Below are positions 25,888-56,100 of a stretch of 64,000 nucleotides of DNA, piece after piece; within the stretch, counting starts at the first letter, position 1; each line of letters opens with the position of its first letter. This stretch comes from Epinephelus fuscoguttatus (lineage: Eukaryota; Chordata; Actinopteri; Perciformes; Serranidae), in the NCBI RefSeq assembly GCF_011397635.1, contig NC_064773.1:24609949-24673948 (forward strand). Direction: 5' to 3'. The position numbers and the translations under genes are program-made. The notes under the pieces were generated by a model. The model did no database searches. It saw nothing but the letters and a program-made list of their open reading frames with translations, and was not told the origin of the DNA.

Positions 25888-27448
25888 TCACTCTGGGGGC
25901 TTCTTCTTCGCTTCAACATCTTTCTTAAAGTCTTCAAGTTTTTTGGCTATGTTGGGAACCTAGAAAGGAAAAATCAGTACTGTCAGTGCAATGTGATGCA
26001 CACATACAGTTACCAGTTTATTAAGTACACCTTAAAAATACTGCAGTCTGGCAAAAGTTCTGCAATAAGTCCTATTTCTACACAAAGGTTATAATGGTCG
26101 GTTTATGATGCAACTTCAACTTTAAAAATGTATTTCATTACACTGAGAGGTGTTTCTAACAATAAATCTAATGTGTATATTCACACTGATCAGCCACAAT
26201 ATTAAAACTACTGGCAGATGAAGCGACTAACACTGATTATCTTGTTACAATGTAATGCTCTGCTGGGAAACCTTTCATGTGGATGCCACTTGACATGCAC
26301 CACCCACCCAAACACTGTTACAGACTAAGTATCCCCCCTCATGCCAATGTAACTCCCTAATAGCAGTGGCCCCCCAGCAGGACAATGCACAATGCTATGC
26401 TGCAAAAACTGTTCAGGAATGGCTCGAGGAATGTGACAAAGACCTCACGGTGTCCACCTGGCCTCCATATTCCCCAGATAGATCACCTTCTGATTGAGCA
26501 TCTTTGGGACACAGCGGGACCAGTGGTACCACCGATCCACGGTGGGGACCTCGGATTAGAATTGGCTCTGACCTGTTAAGGCATGGACACAGGACCATTT
26601 GGGGGTCCTGTGATATCTGGCACCGGGGCATTGATGGTGAATCCGTTGAGTCCTGTGGGTTGTGAGGTGGAGTACCAGCACATCCCACAGATGCTCGATC
26701 AGATTGGGATCTGGGGACTTTGGAGGTCCATGCTTTGAGCTCTTTGTCACCTTCCTCATGGCCATTCCTGAACACTTTTTGCTGTGTGGCATGATGCATT
26801 ATCCTGCTGGCAGGGGGGTCACTGCCATTGAGGAGTACCTTCCCATTATAACCATCATGAAGGTGGTATTTACTGCAGTACAGTTGTATTTGACTGAATT
26901 AGTTATAACAATGTGCACCAAAAAAAAACGGCAACATCTGTCATTGCTCCTGCTTCACCTGTCCGGACAGCCTCAGTTCCTCCGGCGAAGGCGCGGTACA
27001 GATGGATAACTTTAATTGACTCGTCATGAAAAGTAGACAACTTCACTTTACTCATTGATTTTAAATTGTGAACGTTTATAAATAACAAACTTACATCATA
27101 GTTTTGAGCCAGGTACATCCCGACAACATTCCCCAAGGTAAAGCCAGCCTGGAAGACAAACAGGACATGTCATTTAAGGCCAAAATGTCTGACTTAATGT
27201 TACATTAGCATCACCTAAGTTTCACATAAACTATCATTTCAGTGACTTTAACGAGGTGACATGTTTAACCGCTAGCTATATCGTGGCTCAGCTTTGTGTA
27301 CACATGTTAAAGTAAACATTTCAAGAGTTTTGACAAGTTACGCTAACACGTTAACATTAGCTGGGCTAGTTTCGCATCCCGTAGCATCCTACTAAACGTC
27401 GATGTCATGCATGATAACGTAGGTTAAACTCACCAGAAACTGTAGCAT
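25888..27448 (-). CDS. stmp1: Short transmembrane mitochondrial protein 1 (micropeptide)
   Basis: Three coding exons in transcript order: 27434-27448 (15 nt), 27095-27148 (54 nt) and 25888-25959 (72 nt with TGA). All junctions are GT-AG in phase 0. The 46-residue product has a hydrophobic N-terminal segment (MLQFLAGFTLGNVVGMYLAQ) and a charged lysine-rich tail (NIAKKLEDFKKDVEAKKKPP). It matches vertebrate STMP1, a micropeptide of the mitochondrial inner membrane linked to respiratory complexes. Each exon alone is too short for routine ORF finding. The first intron is about 285 bp. The second, about 1.1 kb, contains two Tc1 relics. The gene is divergent from dnm1l with 388 bp between start codons. 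Confidence 0.95.
26182..26860. mobile_element. Two Tc1/mariner relics joined head to head
   Basis: From 26182 (CACTGATCAGCCACAATATT) to about 26530, a plus-strand Tc1-type relic with its transposase N-terminus deleted reads a QQDNAQCYAAKTVQEW-like motif and TWPPYSPDRSPSDEHLW. From about 26550 to 26860 a second relic of the same family lies on the minus strand, reading QQDNA, KVFRNGHEEGDKEL and DRASVGCAG-like words. Both are full of frameshifts. The catalytic DDE context PPxSPDxxPxEHLW supports a mariner-type origin. Confidence 0.8.
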
Positions 27449-27594
27449 AGTGGAATAATGAAGAATTGGTAACAGTAGTGTAATTTACTGACTTAAAGTC
27501 AGGCGGTAAGTTGAAGGTTAGCGAGCGGAAGTCAACCAATCTACTCGGTTAACACATAGGGTAACGAAGCTCGCCCGTCATCAACAATGCATTT

Positions 27595-27604
27595 GCGCAT
27601 GCGC
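27595..27604. promoter_or_regulatory. NRF1-type binding site
   Basis: GCGCATGCGC is self-complementary and identical to the NRF1 consensus core. NRF1 activates many nuclear genes for mitochondrial proteins. Both flanking genes encode proteins that act at mitochondria. Confidence 0.75.
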
Positions 27605-27695
27605 GGGAATTATTCACTATCGCGTTATTTTCAAACACTGTAGTCGTTTCCTCAGCCTGAGATGTAGATGAGATGTAGCTGCTCCCTATAGGAAG

Positions 27696-27710
27696 ACTAC
27701 AATTCCCAGC
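27696..27710 (+). promoter_or_regulatory. ZNF143 (Staf) type binding site
   Basis: ACTACAATTCCCAGC matches the core of the ZNF143 consensus (ACTACAATTCCCAGCATGC-like), a common element of vertebrate bidirectional promoters. Confidence 0.7.
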
Positions 27711-27827
27711 ACAACACGAAACCTACCGTTCAGCCAGTGGGTGTTGTTGCAATGGTGGTGTCGGTGGGACATTGAATGACTTTGGCCCCATCACGAAATT
27801 AGCTCGGTTTATTAATTTTATTTGTAA

Positions 27828-45998
<18,171 letters not shown>

Positions 45999-47126
45999 AA
46001 AATCAACAAAGGGAGCTGAACCTGATCAGTTATCTCCTCATCATGCCTGAAGGACCGACGCTCCACGCACTCATCATGTCCGAACATGACGTTTGGATTA
46101 GCAACCATGAAAATGCACTGTTCTGATCCCTGCTCAGTGTGGGTATCATATTAGCTCACAGGCTACCTGGAAGATATCTAAGTTAACCGTTTATTTATAA
46201 TGCTTGGTGTTGTAGAGTACATGCGCTGCCTCTGATAGCTAATGTAAGATTTTAGAAACTGCAGTTGCCACCCACGGCTCTTGGAGGAGAGTGCAGCCAA
46301 AGGCAACGTACTCTTCATTTCTGACAGACTGTGGTTAACCAGTATGGAAATGGACTTTTGTGTGAAGTGGAAATGAAAGTTTTGATGCCATTTTGGCAGC
46401 TCCACAAAGCATTGTGCTAATGTTTTGGCTCCAGGTTATAAAAAAAAAAATCAAAAACATTATTCATCTCCTCATCTGCAGTCGTTTGATTTAGGAGTAG
46501 CTGTCATGTGTCAGAAACCATGGAACCTCAGAAGTCATAGAGTAACAATGCAGCAGGGATTGGGTCATGACATGGAAATACAGGAAGTGATCCTGACCTG
46601 CAAATGTTAGTCATCTCACCTGTGTACATACAGCACCACTTTACTTTTTGCACTGATGTCACCACACTGTACTGTATAGAAAGTCCATCACACTGCATTG
46701 CCATCAGAACCTTTATTTATTAATGTGTTATTTAAATGTGTGGATAATGTCGAGCACTATTGGTAAGTCATTTTATTATGTTTACATATCGCTGCCTACG
46801 TGTGAAATTTATGGTGCACTGTGGTTCTCTGTGTATGGTTCCCAGAAGAATAAATAGAGGTATTTTATTGCCAGTTAAATAATTTGGATTCATTTGCTTT
46901 TAAGTCGTTAAACTAACAAGTGTGGGGATGGTAGGAAGTAAGATAAAAATATCCACTCATTTCAACCACAAAAACAGGCACAAAGAGCTCAAAAGCACAA
47001 GTCTTTTTTATTGTTTGTCTAAAACCAGCTGTTGCAGTGCAGTTTTATTGTTTAAGCGTACATTAATGTCGATACTGCTGCCCATTTTCAGACACTTCCT
47101 TGGAGAACTCCTGCTGGTGTTTGCGT
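45999..47126. other. Convergent 3' UTRs of dnm1l and troponin T
   Basis: A plus-strand AATAAA at 46849-46854 is the likely dnm1l polyadenylation signal. Minus-strand AATAAA signals at 47044-47049 and 47017-47022 lie just past the troponin T stop. The two transcripts therefore end within about 200 bp of each other. No additional gene is seen. Confidence 0.65.
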
Positions 47127-50100
47127 CTATCTCAGCCTGCCCTTGCCCTTGCCTCTTCCTTTGGCACTGTGGAATCAAACAAAAATTATTTGTTATCATC
47201 TTACACTGTCTTAATTTAATTTTGAATGCCTTTGGTCTCCATAATATTTATATCTATGTTATCACAGCACATTGGCTTTTTGTTAAGGGAAAAAAGAAAA
47301 AAACATACCTATTTCCCTTTAAAGTAAGGTATTTGGAAAAATAATGCAAGTATACATTTTGATACCATTTTTTGAGGAGTACAGGTATGTTTTTCTACTA
47401 AATCCTTTTTTTGTTCAGCAGAAACTGAAACAAGGAGAGAGTGAACTTGAGACAAACACTGAAAGCGTCATGCTATTACAAGACAAAGCATACAGCTGAC
47501 AGATGATGACTATGTCCTCCCAGCTGTGTACTTACCTTTGTTCTCTTTATGTACCTTTGCCTGTAACATCTAATATAGCCACAGTTTAACCTACCACGTA
47601 TTTGACTTGAAAAGCAGAGTGTACACTTTAACCAGGTGGTTATACACAGACCTTGGCTTTCTGCCTTCAAAATGTTGACAAACAACTTTTGAAGACTGTT
47701 CAGTTTAATTTGTACTTAGTGTTACAGAAACCAGATTTAAAAAGTAGGAAAAAAAGCATTAGAATATTGATAGTAAAATCAGTACACTATGGGGAAGTAA
47801 TGTTCATACTGCATACAAAAAACAGTGGAATTTCGAACGAGTTGATCTTTTCCGCAGATGTAGTATTAAAAGGTAATCAATCATTCTAGTAACATATCTC
47901 ATACTATACTTTAACAAACTTAACTGAAGACATACTATACTATGACATTTTTTTTCACTTACGACACTGACATTTTTTACGACATACTATACTGACTTAT
48001 CACATACTATACTATGACTTTAACGTTTTTTCCCCACATACTATTCTGACATTTTTTTCACATACTCTACGATGGCTTTATCACATACTACACCATGACC
48101 TTTTTTCCACGTACTATACGATGACATTTTTTAGGACATACCACAAACTATATGATTACTTTTTTCCCCTCATACTATACTTTTTTTAAATCACAAACTG
48201 TACTGTCATTTTTATTAGTTTTTCAACATGCTATACTATGACTATTTGATATACTACTTTTCTTAATTTACTATACTATGAATAACTTCGACACACTATA
48301 CTATGACATTTTTATCAGTTATTTCAACATACCATACTATGTTGTTTTTAGGACCTTTTTCAATTTACTATACTATGACTATTTTTGACATACTATATTA
48401 TGTTGTTTTGATTACTTTTTTCAATTTACTATACTATGAATAATTTCGACACACTATACTGACGTTTTATCAGTTTTTTTCAATATACTATACTATGTCA
48501 TTTTCAGTAGTTTTTTCAACATAGTATGCTATGACTATTTTCGACATGCTATATTGTGTCGTTTTTAATCACTTTTTTCAACATACTAATGTCGTTTTAA
48601 TCAATGTTTTCAACATAGTATGCTATGACTATTTTCAACATGCTATACAGTTTGATCACTTTTTTAACATACTATACTATGTTGTTCTCATCACTTTTTT
48701 CAACATACTATACTATGACTATTTTCTACATACTATATAGTATGTCGTTTTTATCAGTTCTTTCAACATACTATACTATGTCATTTTGATGACTTCTTTC
48801 AATTTACTACACTATGAATAATTTCAACACACTATACTATGACGTTTTTATCACCTTTTTCAACATACTATACTATGTCGCTTCAATCAATTTTTTCAAC
48901 ATAGTATAAGTATTTTCGACATGCTATACTGTCGTTTTTATCACTTTTTTCAACATACTATACTATGACTATTTTCGACATATACTATGACTATTTTCAA
49001 CATGCTATACTATGTCGTTTTTATCACTTTTTTCAACATACTAATGTCGTTTTAATCAATGTTTTCAACATAGTATGCTATGACTATTTTCAACATGCTA
49101 TACAGTTTGATCACTTTTTTAACATACTATACTATGTTGTTCTCATCACTTTTTTCAACATACTATACTATGACTATTTTCGACATACTATATAGTATGT
49201 CATTTTTATCAGTTCTTTCAACATACTATACTATGTCATTTTGATGGCTTCTTTCAATTTACTACACTATGAATAATTTCAACACACCACTATGATGTTT
49301 TTAAATCACCTTTTTCAACATCCTATACTATGACTATTTTCTACATACTATATACTATGTCGGTTTGATGACTTTTTTCAATTTACTACACTATGAATAA
49401 TTTCGACACACTATACTATGACGTTTTTATCACTTTTTCAACATACTATACTATGTCGTTTCAATCAATTTTTTCAACATAGTATGCTATGAATATTTTT
49501 GACATGCTATACTATGTCGTTTTTAATCACTTTTTTTCCAAACATACTATACTATGACTATTTTCGACATACTATACTATGACGGTTTCATCACTTTTTC
49601 AACAAACAATACTATGTCGTTTTCATGACTTTTTTCAACATACTATCCTATGACTATTTTCGACGTACCACACTATGTAGTTTAATTTTTTTCAATTTAC
49701 TATACTATGAATACTTTCGACACACTATACTATGACGTTTTTATCACTTTTTTCAACATACTATACTATGTCGTTTTAATCAAGTTTTTCAACATAGTAT
49801 GCTATGACTATTTTCGACATGCTATACTATGTCGTTTTTATCACTTTTTTCCAACATACTATGACTATTTTTGACATACTATACTATACTATGACGGTTT
49901 CATCACTTTTTCAACATACAATATTATGTCGTTTTGATGACTCCTTTCAACATACTATATACTGTCGTTTTTATCAGTTTTTTCAACATGCTATACTATG
50001 CCGTTTTTGTCTGTTTTTTCAACATACTATACTATGAATAATTTCGACATACTATGATGTTTTTATCATGTTTACATACGTCAACATACTGTCGTTTTTA

Positions 50101-53100
50101 GCACTTTTTTGGCAGACTATACTATGTTCTTTCAATCAATTTTTTTTAACATAGTATGCTATGAATATTTTTGACATGCTATACTATGTCGTTTTTATCA
50201 CTTTTTTTTCAACATACTATACTATGACTATTTTTGACATACTATACTATGACGGTTTCATCACTTTTTCAACATACAATGCTATGTCGTTTTTATGACT
50301 TTTTTCAACATAATATACTATGACTATTTTCGACGTACCACACTATGTAGTTTAATTTTTTTCAATTTACTATACTATGAATACTTTCGACACACTATAC
50401 TATGACGTTTTTATCACTTTTTTCAATGTACTATGCTATGTCGTTTTATCAGTTTTTTGGTATACTATGTTGTTTTAATCAATTTTTTCAACATATTATG
50501 CTGAGTATTTTTGACATGCTATACTATGACATTTTTATCACATACCATACCATGACATTTTCATCACATACTATGCTATGACTTTTTACAATGTGCTATA
50601 CTGACATTTTCATCACATACTGACATTTTCATCACATAGTATTCTGACTCTTTATGACATACTATACTCAATTTTTGTTTTACATACTATACTCTGACAA
50701 TTTTTTCATATACTATATTACGACATTTTTATCACATACTATATTCTTTCCACATACTATACTATGACTTATTTTTTTACCACATACTATACTATGACTT
50801 TTTTTTTTTTCACCACATACTAGACTGACATTTTTTCCCACATAGTATACTATGACTTTTTTATCACATACTATACTATGAATTTTATTTTTTTTTTGTG
50901 GTTGTGCTGCTGCCGTGGTCCTGCCTGATGCCTCCTACTGCTGCTGTTATTATTAGTCATACTTTCACTGTTATTATACACACGATACAGGATTATTGTC
51001 ACATACATATACTATCATAATAGTATTATTACAGCTATTGTGGTACAATATGTTGTAAGTTTATATTAACATAAACGTACAACATATTGTACCACAATAG
51101 CTGTAATTATTATCATATTATTATTACTTAAATTAAGGCTGTTGTAAGCTACTGTCATTACTGTCTGTCCTGTCCTCTCTGTCTCTCTTTATGTCTCATT
51201 TTGTCATATGGAATACTGTAAATTTATTATGTTGATCTGTTCTGTATGCCATGTATTGCACATCTGTCTGTCCTGGGTTTTTTGGGGGGGAGTTTTTCCT
51301 TATCCGCTGTGAGGGTCCAAAGGACAGAGGGATGTCGTATCCTGTTAAGCCCTCTGAGGCAAATTGTGATTTGTGATATTGGGCTTTATAAATAAAATTA
51401 AATGAATGAATTGACTATGACATGTTTTTCCGTGTACTATACTATGACTTTGTGTCACATACTATGACATTTTTTCACAAACTATATGATAACATTTATT
51501 TGATATACTACACTATGACTTTCTTTTATCACATACTATACAATGATGTTTTTTCACAATGACTTTTATTACCACATACTATACTATGACATTTCCATAC
51601 ATAAATACTATGACATTTTTTATAATTACATACTATACTATGTCATTTTATGACATACAATACTATGACTTTTTTCCCACACTATACTATGGCTTTTTTT
51701 TTTTTTACTACATACTGTATATTATATTATATACTATGACTTTTTTTATTGCATACTAAAATAGGACACATTTTAGTATATACTATCCTGTGACATTTTA
51801 TGACATACTATTATATGACCTTTTAGTACATACTATACTGTGAATTATTTTGTGACATGACTTTCTTATTAAATGACACATTCTAATATATATTATAGTA
51901 TAACATATGTTATGACAAGCTATACTATGATATTTTATGATATACTATACTATAAGTGTTTTTAAGCCACACTATACTATGACACATTTTATTACATACT
52001 ATACTATGACTTTTTATATGATGTACTATACTATGATGTATTATTGTTTGTAATTAAATATAACTTTTTTTAGAATATATTATGCCATTACATAACATAG
52101 TGTAACATGACTTTTTTATCACATACTATACTAGTAATACTAAAACTAATCTACAGTGATGTATGTCATGGCATATAGCATGACATATTGGTCATATTAT
52201 GACTCTGAATGGCATACAGTAACATTTCTATGACATACTTTAATATGATTTTTCTTATGACACCTGTATGGCATACTTACTATATATTTTTTAGACATTT
52301 TAATGGCATACTTTGTCATGATTTCTTGAGTGGAATTCTTTATGGCATACTTTTAATTTAATATTTTTTTACTACGCGTTTTGTGAAATATTAAACTTTG
52401 ACAGTATGGTATCTGATTCTAAAACATATTTTATGGCATACCATAGTATGACTTTTAGGACTTTTTGATGGCATACTATACTATGACATTTTTTATGGCA
52501 TACTAAGCTATGGTAAAGCAAACAATTAAATATCACAGTCTATATATTACTTATTTGCAGCCACAGGAAGTTTAGAAAAACTGAAGTCGTAGATCAAGTC
52601 AGATGAAGTGAGGTCAAAAGACCTTGTTGTAGAAGAAATATCATGGCACATGAAAACCCTCAACATTTCCTGGGACTCTCTGAATAAAGACCAAAACCAC
52701 CCCGATACTACATCAGTAGCTTCCAAGAAACAAAAGATACTCTCAGTACCAATATGGGCTGAGACTATGTTTCAGAGGTGGCTCCTACTTACCTCTGCTG
52801 GTCCTGAATGCGAGTCTGGAGCTGATTGATCTGTGGGGGGACAAACATGGAGGACTGGCTAAGCACAGAAACAACAGCAAACACACAGGCGGACACCAGT
52901 TTAGCCAAAGAGCGGACCACGTGGTCCTAAAGAAGAGCTTCGCAGAGCGAGATATGTTCACCTGACATCCAAAGAATTTCATCTGCAGACGGGGACTCAC
53001 CTCCAGTCTTTCTGACTGAGCTGATCATTAAACTGAGTAGCTGTCGTAACAGAGTACCTGACTTTTGGGACTTCTATGGCTGTACTAAACAACCACATGG

Positions 53101-56100
53101 CAGCTTCTTGCAGGCTTCACGAACACACTACTTGTTTCACCTTCTGTTGGTGACTCAGTCACTTTGTGGTCGCCCAGCTTTGTTCCTGCTTCACTGTCTG
53201 AGGCTCGGTTTGTGGCCCTTCAACACACCGACAGCAAAACTACACAACAACCAAGAGGCTCACACTCCTCATTAACAGTTACTCACAACTTCTGCTGCTC
53301 ATTGATTCGGGTCTGGAGTACATTGATCTGAAAGTCAAGCCACATTCATTTTAGATAGGCACCCTCAGGACAGCCTTGCACTTAAAAGCACAGTACATAC
53401 CGGTTCAGCTTTCGTATTCTGTGGCTTTTTCAGGGCTGTGGGCTCAGTATCATCAATTTGCAATGTTTGTCATCATCATTTTATCCCATGCTCTACATTA
53501 CCACTGTATATAAATCAGGATAAGTAGTAAAAATATCATAGATAGTCTTTGGCTTTTAAGCCACACCAAAGCATTTCTATTTAAGAAACACATAATTACA
53601 ACCTTAAATTCCCTTTTTTCATAAGCAAAGACCTCCATGGAATATTAAGACATTTGCTGAAATATATTAACTTTCTTGCCAAGCGTTAGAAATGAAAATT
53701 TATACCACTCTCATGTCAGTGCGGATAATATGTAGCTGGTGCCAGAGGCAGGTTAGTTTAGTAGGGGAAACAACTAGCCTAGCTTTAATCAAAGGTAACA
53801 AAGCTAAGCTGAGCTAAGCTAACTGGTTGCAGCTTCTGGTTTTGTAAACAGACATGAGAGTTTTATCAATCACCACATCTAACTTTCTAAAAAAGCTTAT
53901 ATACTAAAATGTCAAATTAATCCCTTTAAAAACCATTACTTTCTTAACCAGATTGCTTTGTAACAACACTGTTTCTATAAAAGTAGGTAAGGTATTCCAG
54001 CAATTGACACACAGACACCCCGAGGCAAAGTACTTACATCATATTTCTGTCTCTTCAGTTTCTCACTGAGGTCAAACTTCTCAGCCTCCAGTGTCATCAG
54101 CCACTGCCACAGCTCACTGGCCTTCTCCCTGTGGAGCAAAAACCAGGAGTACCTGAGAAACAGGAAGCTAAAAGGCCATATCAAAACTGTAAAACTCTAT
54201 GATACAAAAAATGGGAAATTGATGAGAGTTTTATTCACAAACAAATCATCTGCATCAGACCGTAAATGTGGATATTAGCCTGACTACAGGACTGTGAACA
54301 ATGACTGCAAGTAAAAACAAAGTATCCTTACTTGACTTTGTCCTCACTAAGATGGTCGATGTTGAGAGGCTTCCTCCTTTCTGCCAGGATCTTCTTTTTC
54401 TTCTCTCTCTCTGTCTGCTTCTTCGCTCCCTTCTTTCCATCTTGCTGGATGGGGAGAATCAATCCAAGTGGATGTGTTGACAGAATACCAAAAAAAGAAG
54501 AAAAATATCAAAGATGCCACAAAGTCTGATTCTCTGATTCCATTTCCTATTATTTGAAGTGCAAACATGCACACTGTATTCATGGTCATGGTAAGAGTCT
54601 TTGTCTTCTCTCATTTATCTCAGCGACAGTATCTATGTATCTGTGTGTGGGTGACTGACCCTCTGTTGGACACCACCATACTGCTGAGTCATGTTTGTCA
54701 GAGCCTTCTTCTTCTTGGCGTCCTCATCCTGCTTCTTACGTGCCTCCTCCAGCTCCTTCCTCTCCTTTTCTTCCTGTGGAACAGATGGTCATAGGAGAAA
54801 GAAACAGTTTGGAGCTGAACAGATAGTGTGGACTATACAGTGAGTTTTTCACTTAAAATAGCCGCCTGTCACACCCTGACAACAATGCTGTGACAGTGAC
54901 GACAAACTAAAACAATGAACTAAAATATACTATAAAGATCAGTAGAGCTGATGGGAGCTGCAGAGACGGGTGATCAGTCTCTGGAGGTTCATCATTATGA
55001 GTGACTGCTCTCACATTGCACATGGTCATCAGATCCATTGTTATTTTAAAAGTGTTGATTATAGTAGCTTCAAAGATTAATATAATGCAGGTTTATTTGC
55101 AACATATAGAAAAGAGTCCCCTATAGGCAAAGACTTCAAGTTATCAAATCCTACATCATCAAATCAAAGCTGCACAAGGCAATTTTATCATATGACATCA
55201 GTACACTGCATGAATTACATTCACACTGTAAAGCACCAAACCTGTCAAAGCAGAAGTAGAAAAGCTCAGGAAAAGATTAAAGGAGACTTACTAGGCTTTT
55301 CCTTATTTTCTGTTAAATATATCATGTTACAGTGTCAGACGTTTATATTAGATGTGGCCAAGTTCTAGTAATGAGAGAAACGTCTGTAAAAATAATCTGT
55401 GTGAGCAAAGACCTCAGGCTTCAGAGCGTTCTGAATTTCCAACATTTTTTCTCTACGTTCGAGAGAAGCTGACATCGGCTCATGACAGATTTCTTTATAT
55501 GGTCATCTGCTCCAGGCACATTACTGTAAGTGCTTCCATGACATACACTGCTACATGTACCAACATGCTAATGTCAGGGAAACATGTAGCTTGGTTGCAG
55601 ATATTGATCATTTCTCCACGATTTGGGATCATTTTTCTACTGGAACATGTCCGGTTGTGTTTAGAAGCTTTTACTGGTGATTTTTCACCAAAAGAGTAAA
55701 GAGTGCCACTTTTCTCTCTTACTGTCATTCCTCAGCTGCGAGTAAACTGCTAACATACATGTAGCTAAATGCTAACATCAGGGAGACATGAAATCTTTTG
55801 GTAGGTGATTTCTCCCTGATTTCATATCATATTCCTGCTGGAACATTTCCGTGTAAAGATTTTGGTTTATTTTATTTTCAAAGTAGAAAGAGCCACTGTA
55901 CGCCGTTCCAGTCTTTTCCCTGCTGCAAGCACACTGTTACATGTAGCTACATGCTAACTTCAGGGAAACCTGTAATCTTGGTTGCTGATGTTGTTTGTTT
56001 CTCCCTATTTTTGGATCATATTCCTGCTGGAACATTTTCATGTGAAGATTTTTCTTTACTTATTTTATTGGGGATTTTTCAAAGTAGAAAGTGCCACCAT

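Noticed and set aside
26413-26799. 128-codon minus-strand open frame
   Set aside because: It runs through two opposed Tc1 relics. Only short transposase-like words are in frame.
47008-47199. Minus-strand 63-codon open frame over the last troponin T exon
   Set aside because: It uses a different frame from the splice-supported one. The frame ending GKGRLR-stop joins both alternative exons in phase.
48531-50037. Repeated Phe/Tyr/His-rich open frames
   Set aside because: They are translations of the TACTATACTATGAC satellite, and the near-identical peptides simply follow the 455-bp repeat.
47925-50885. CRISPR-like regular repeats
   Set aside because: Units vary in length and sequence, there are no unique spacers of constant length, and the context is a vertebrate intron.
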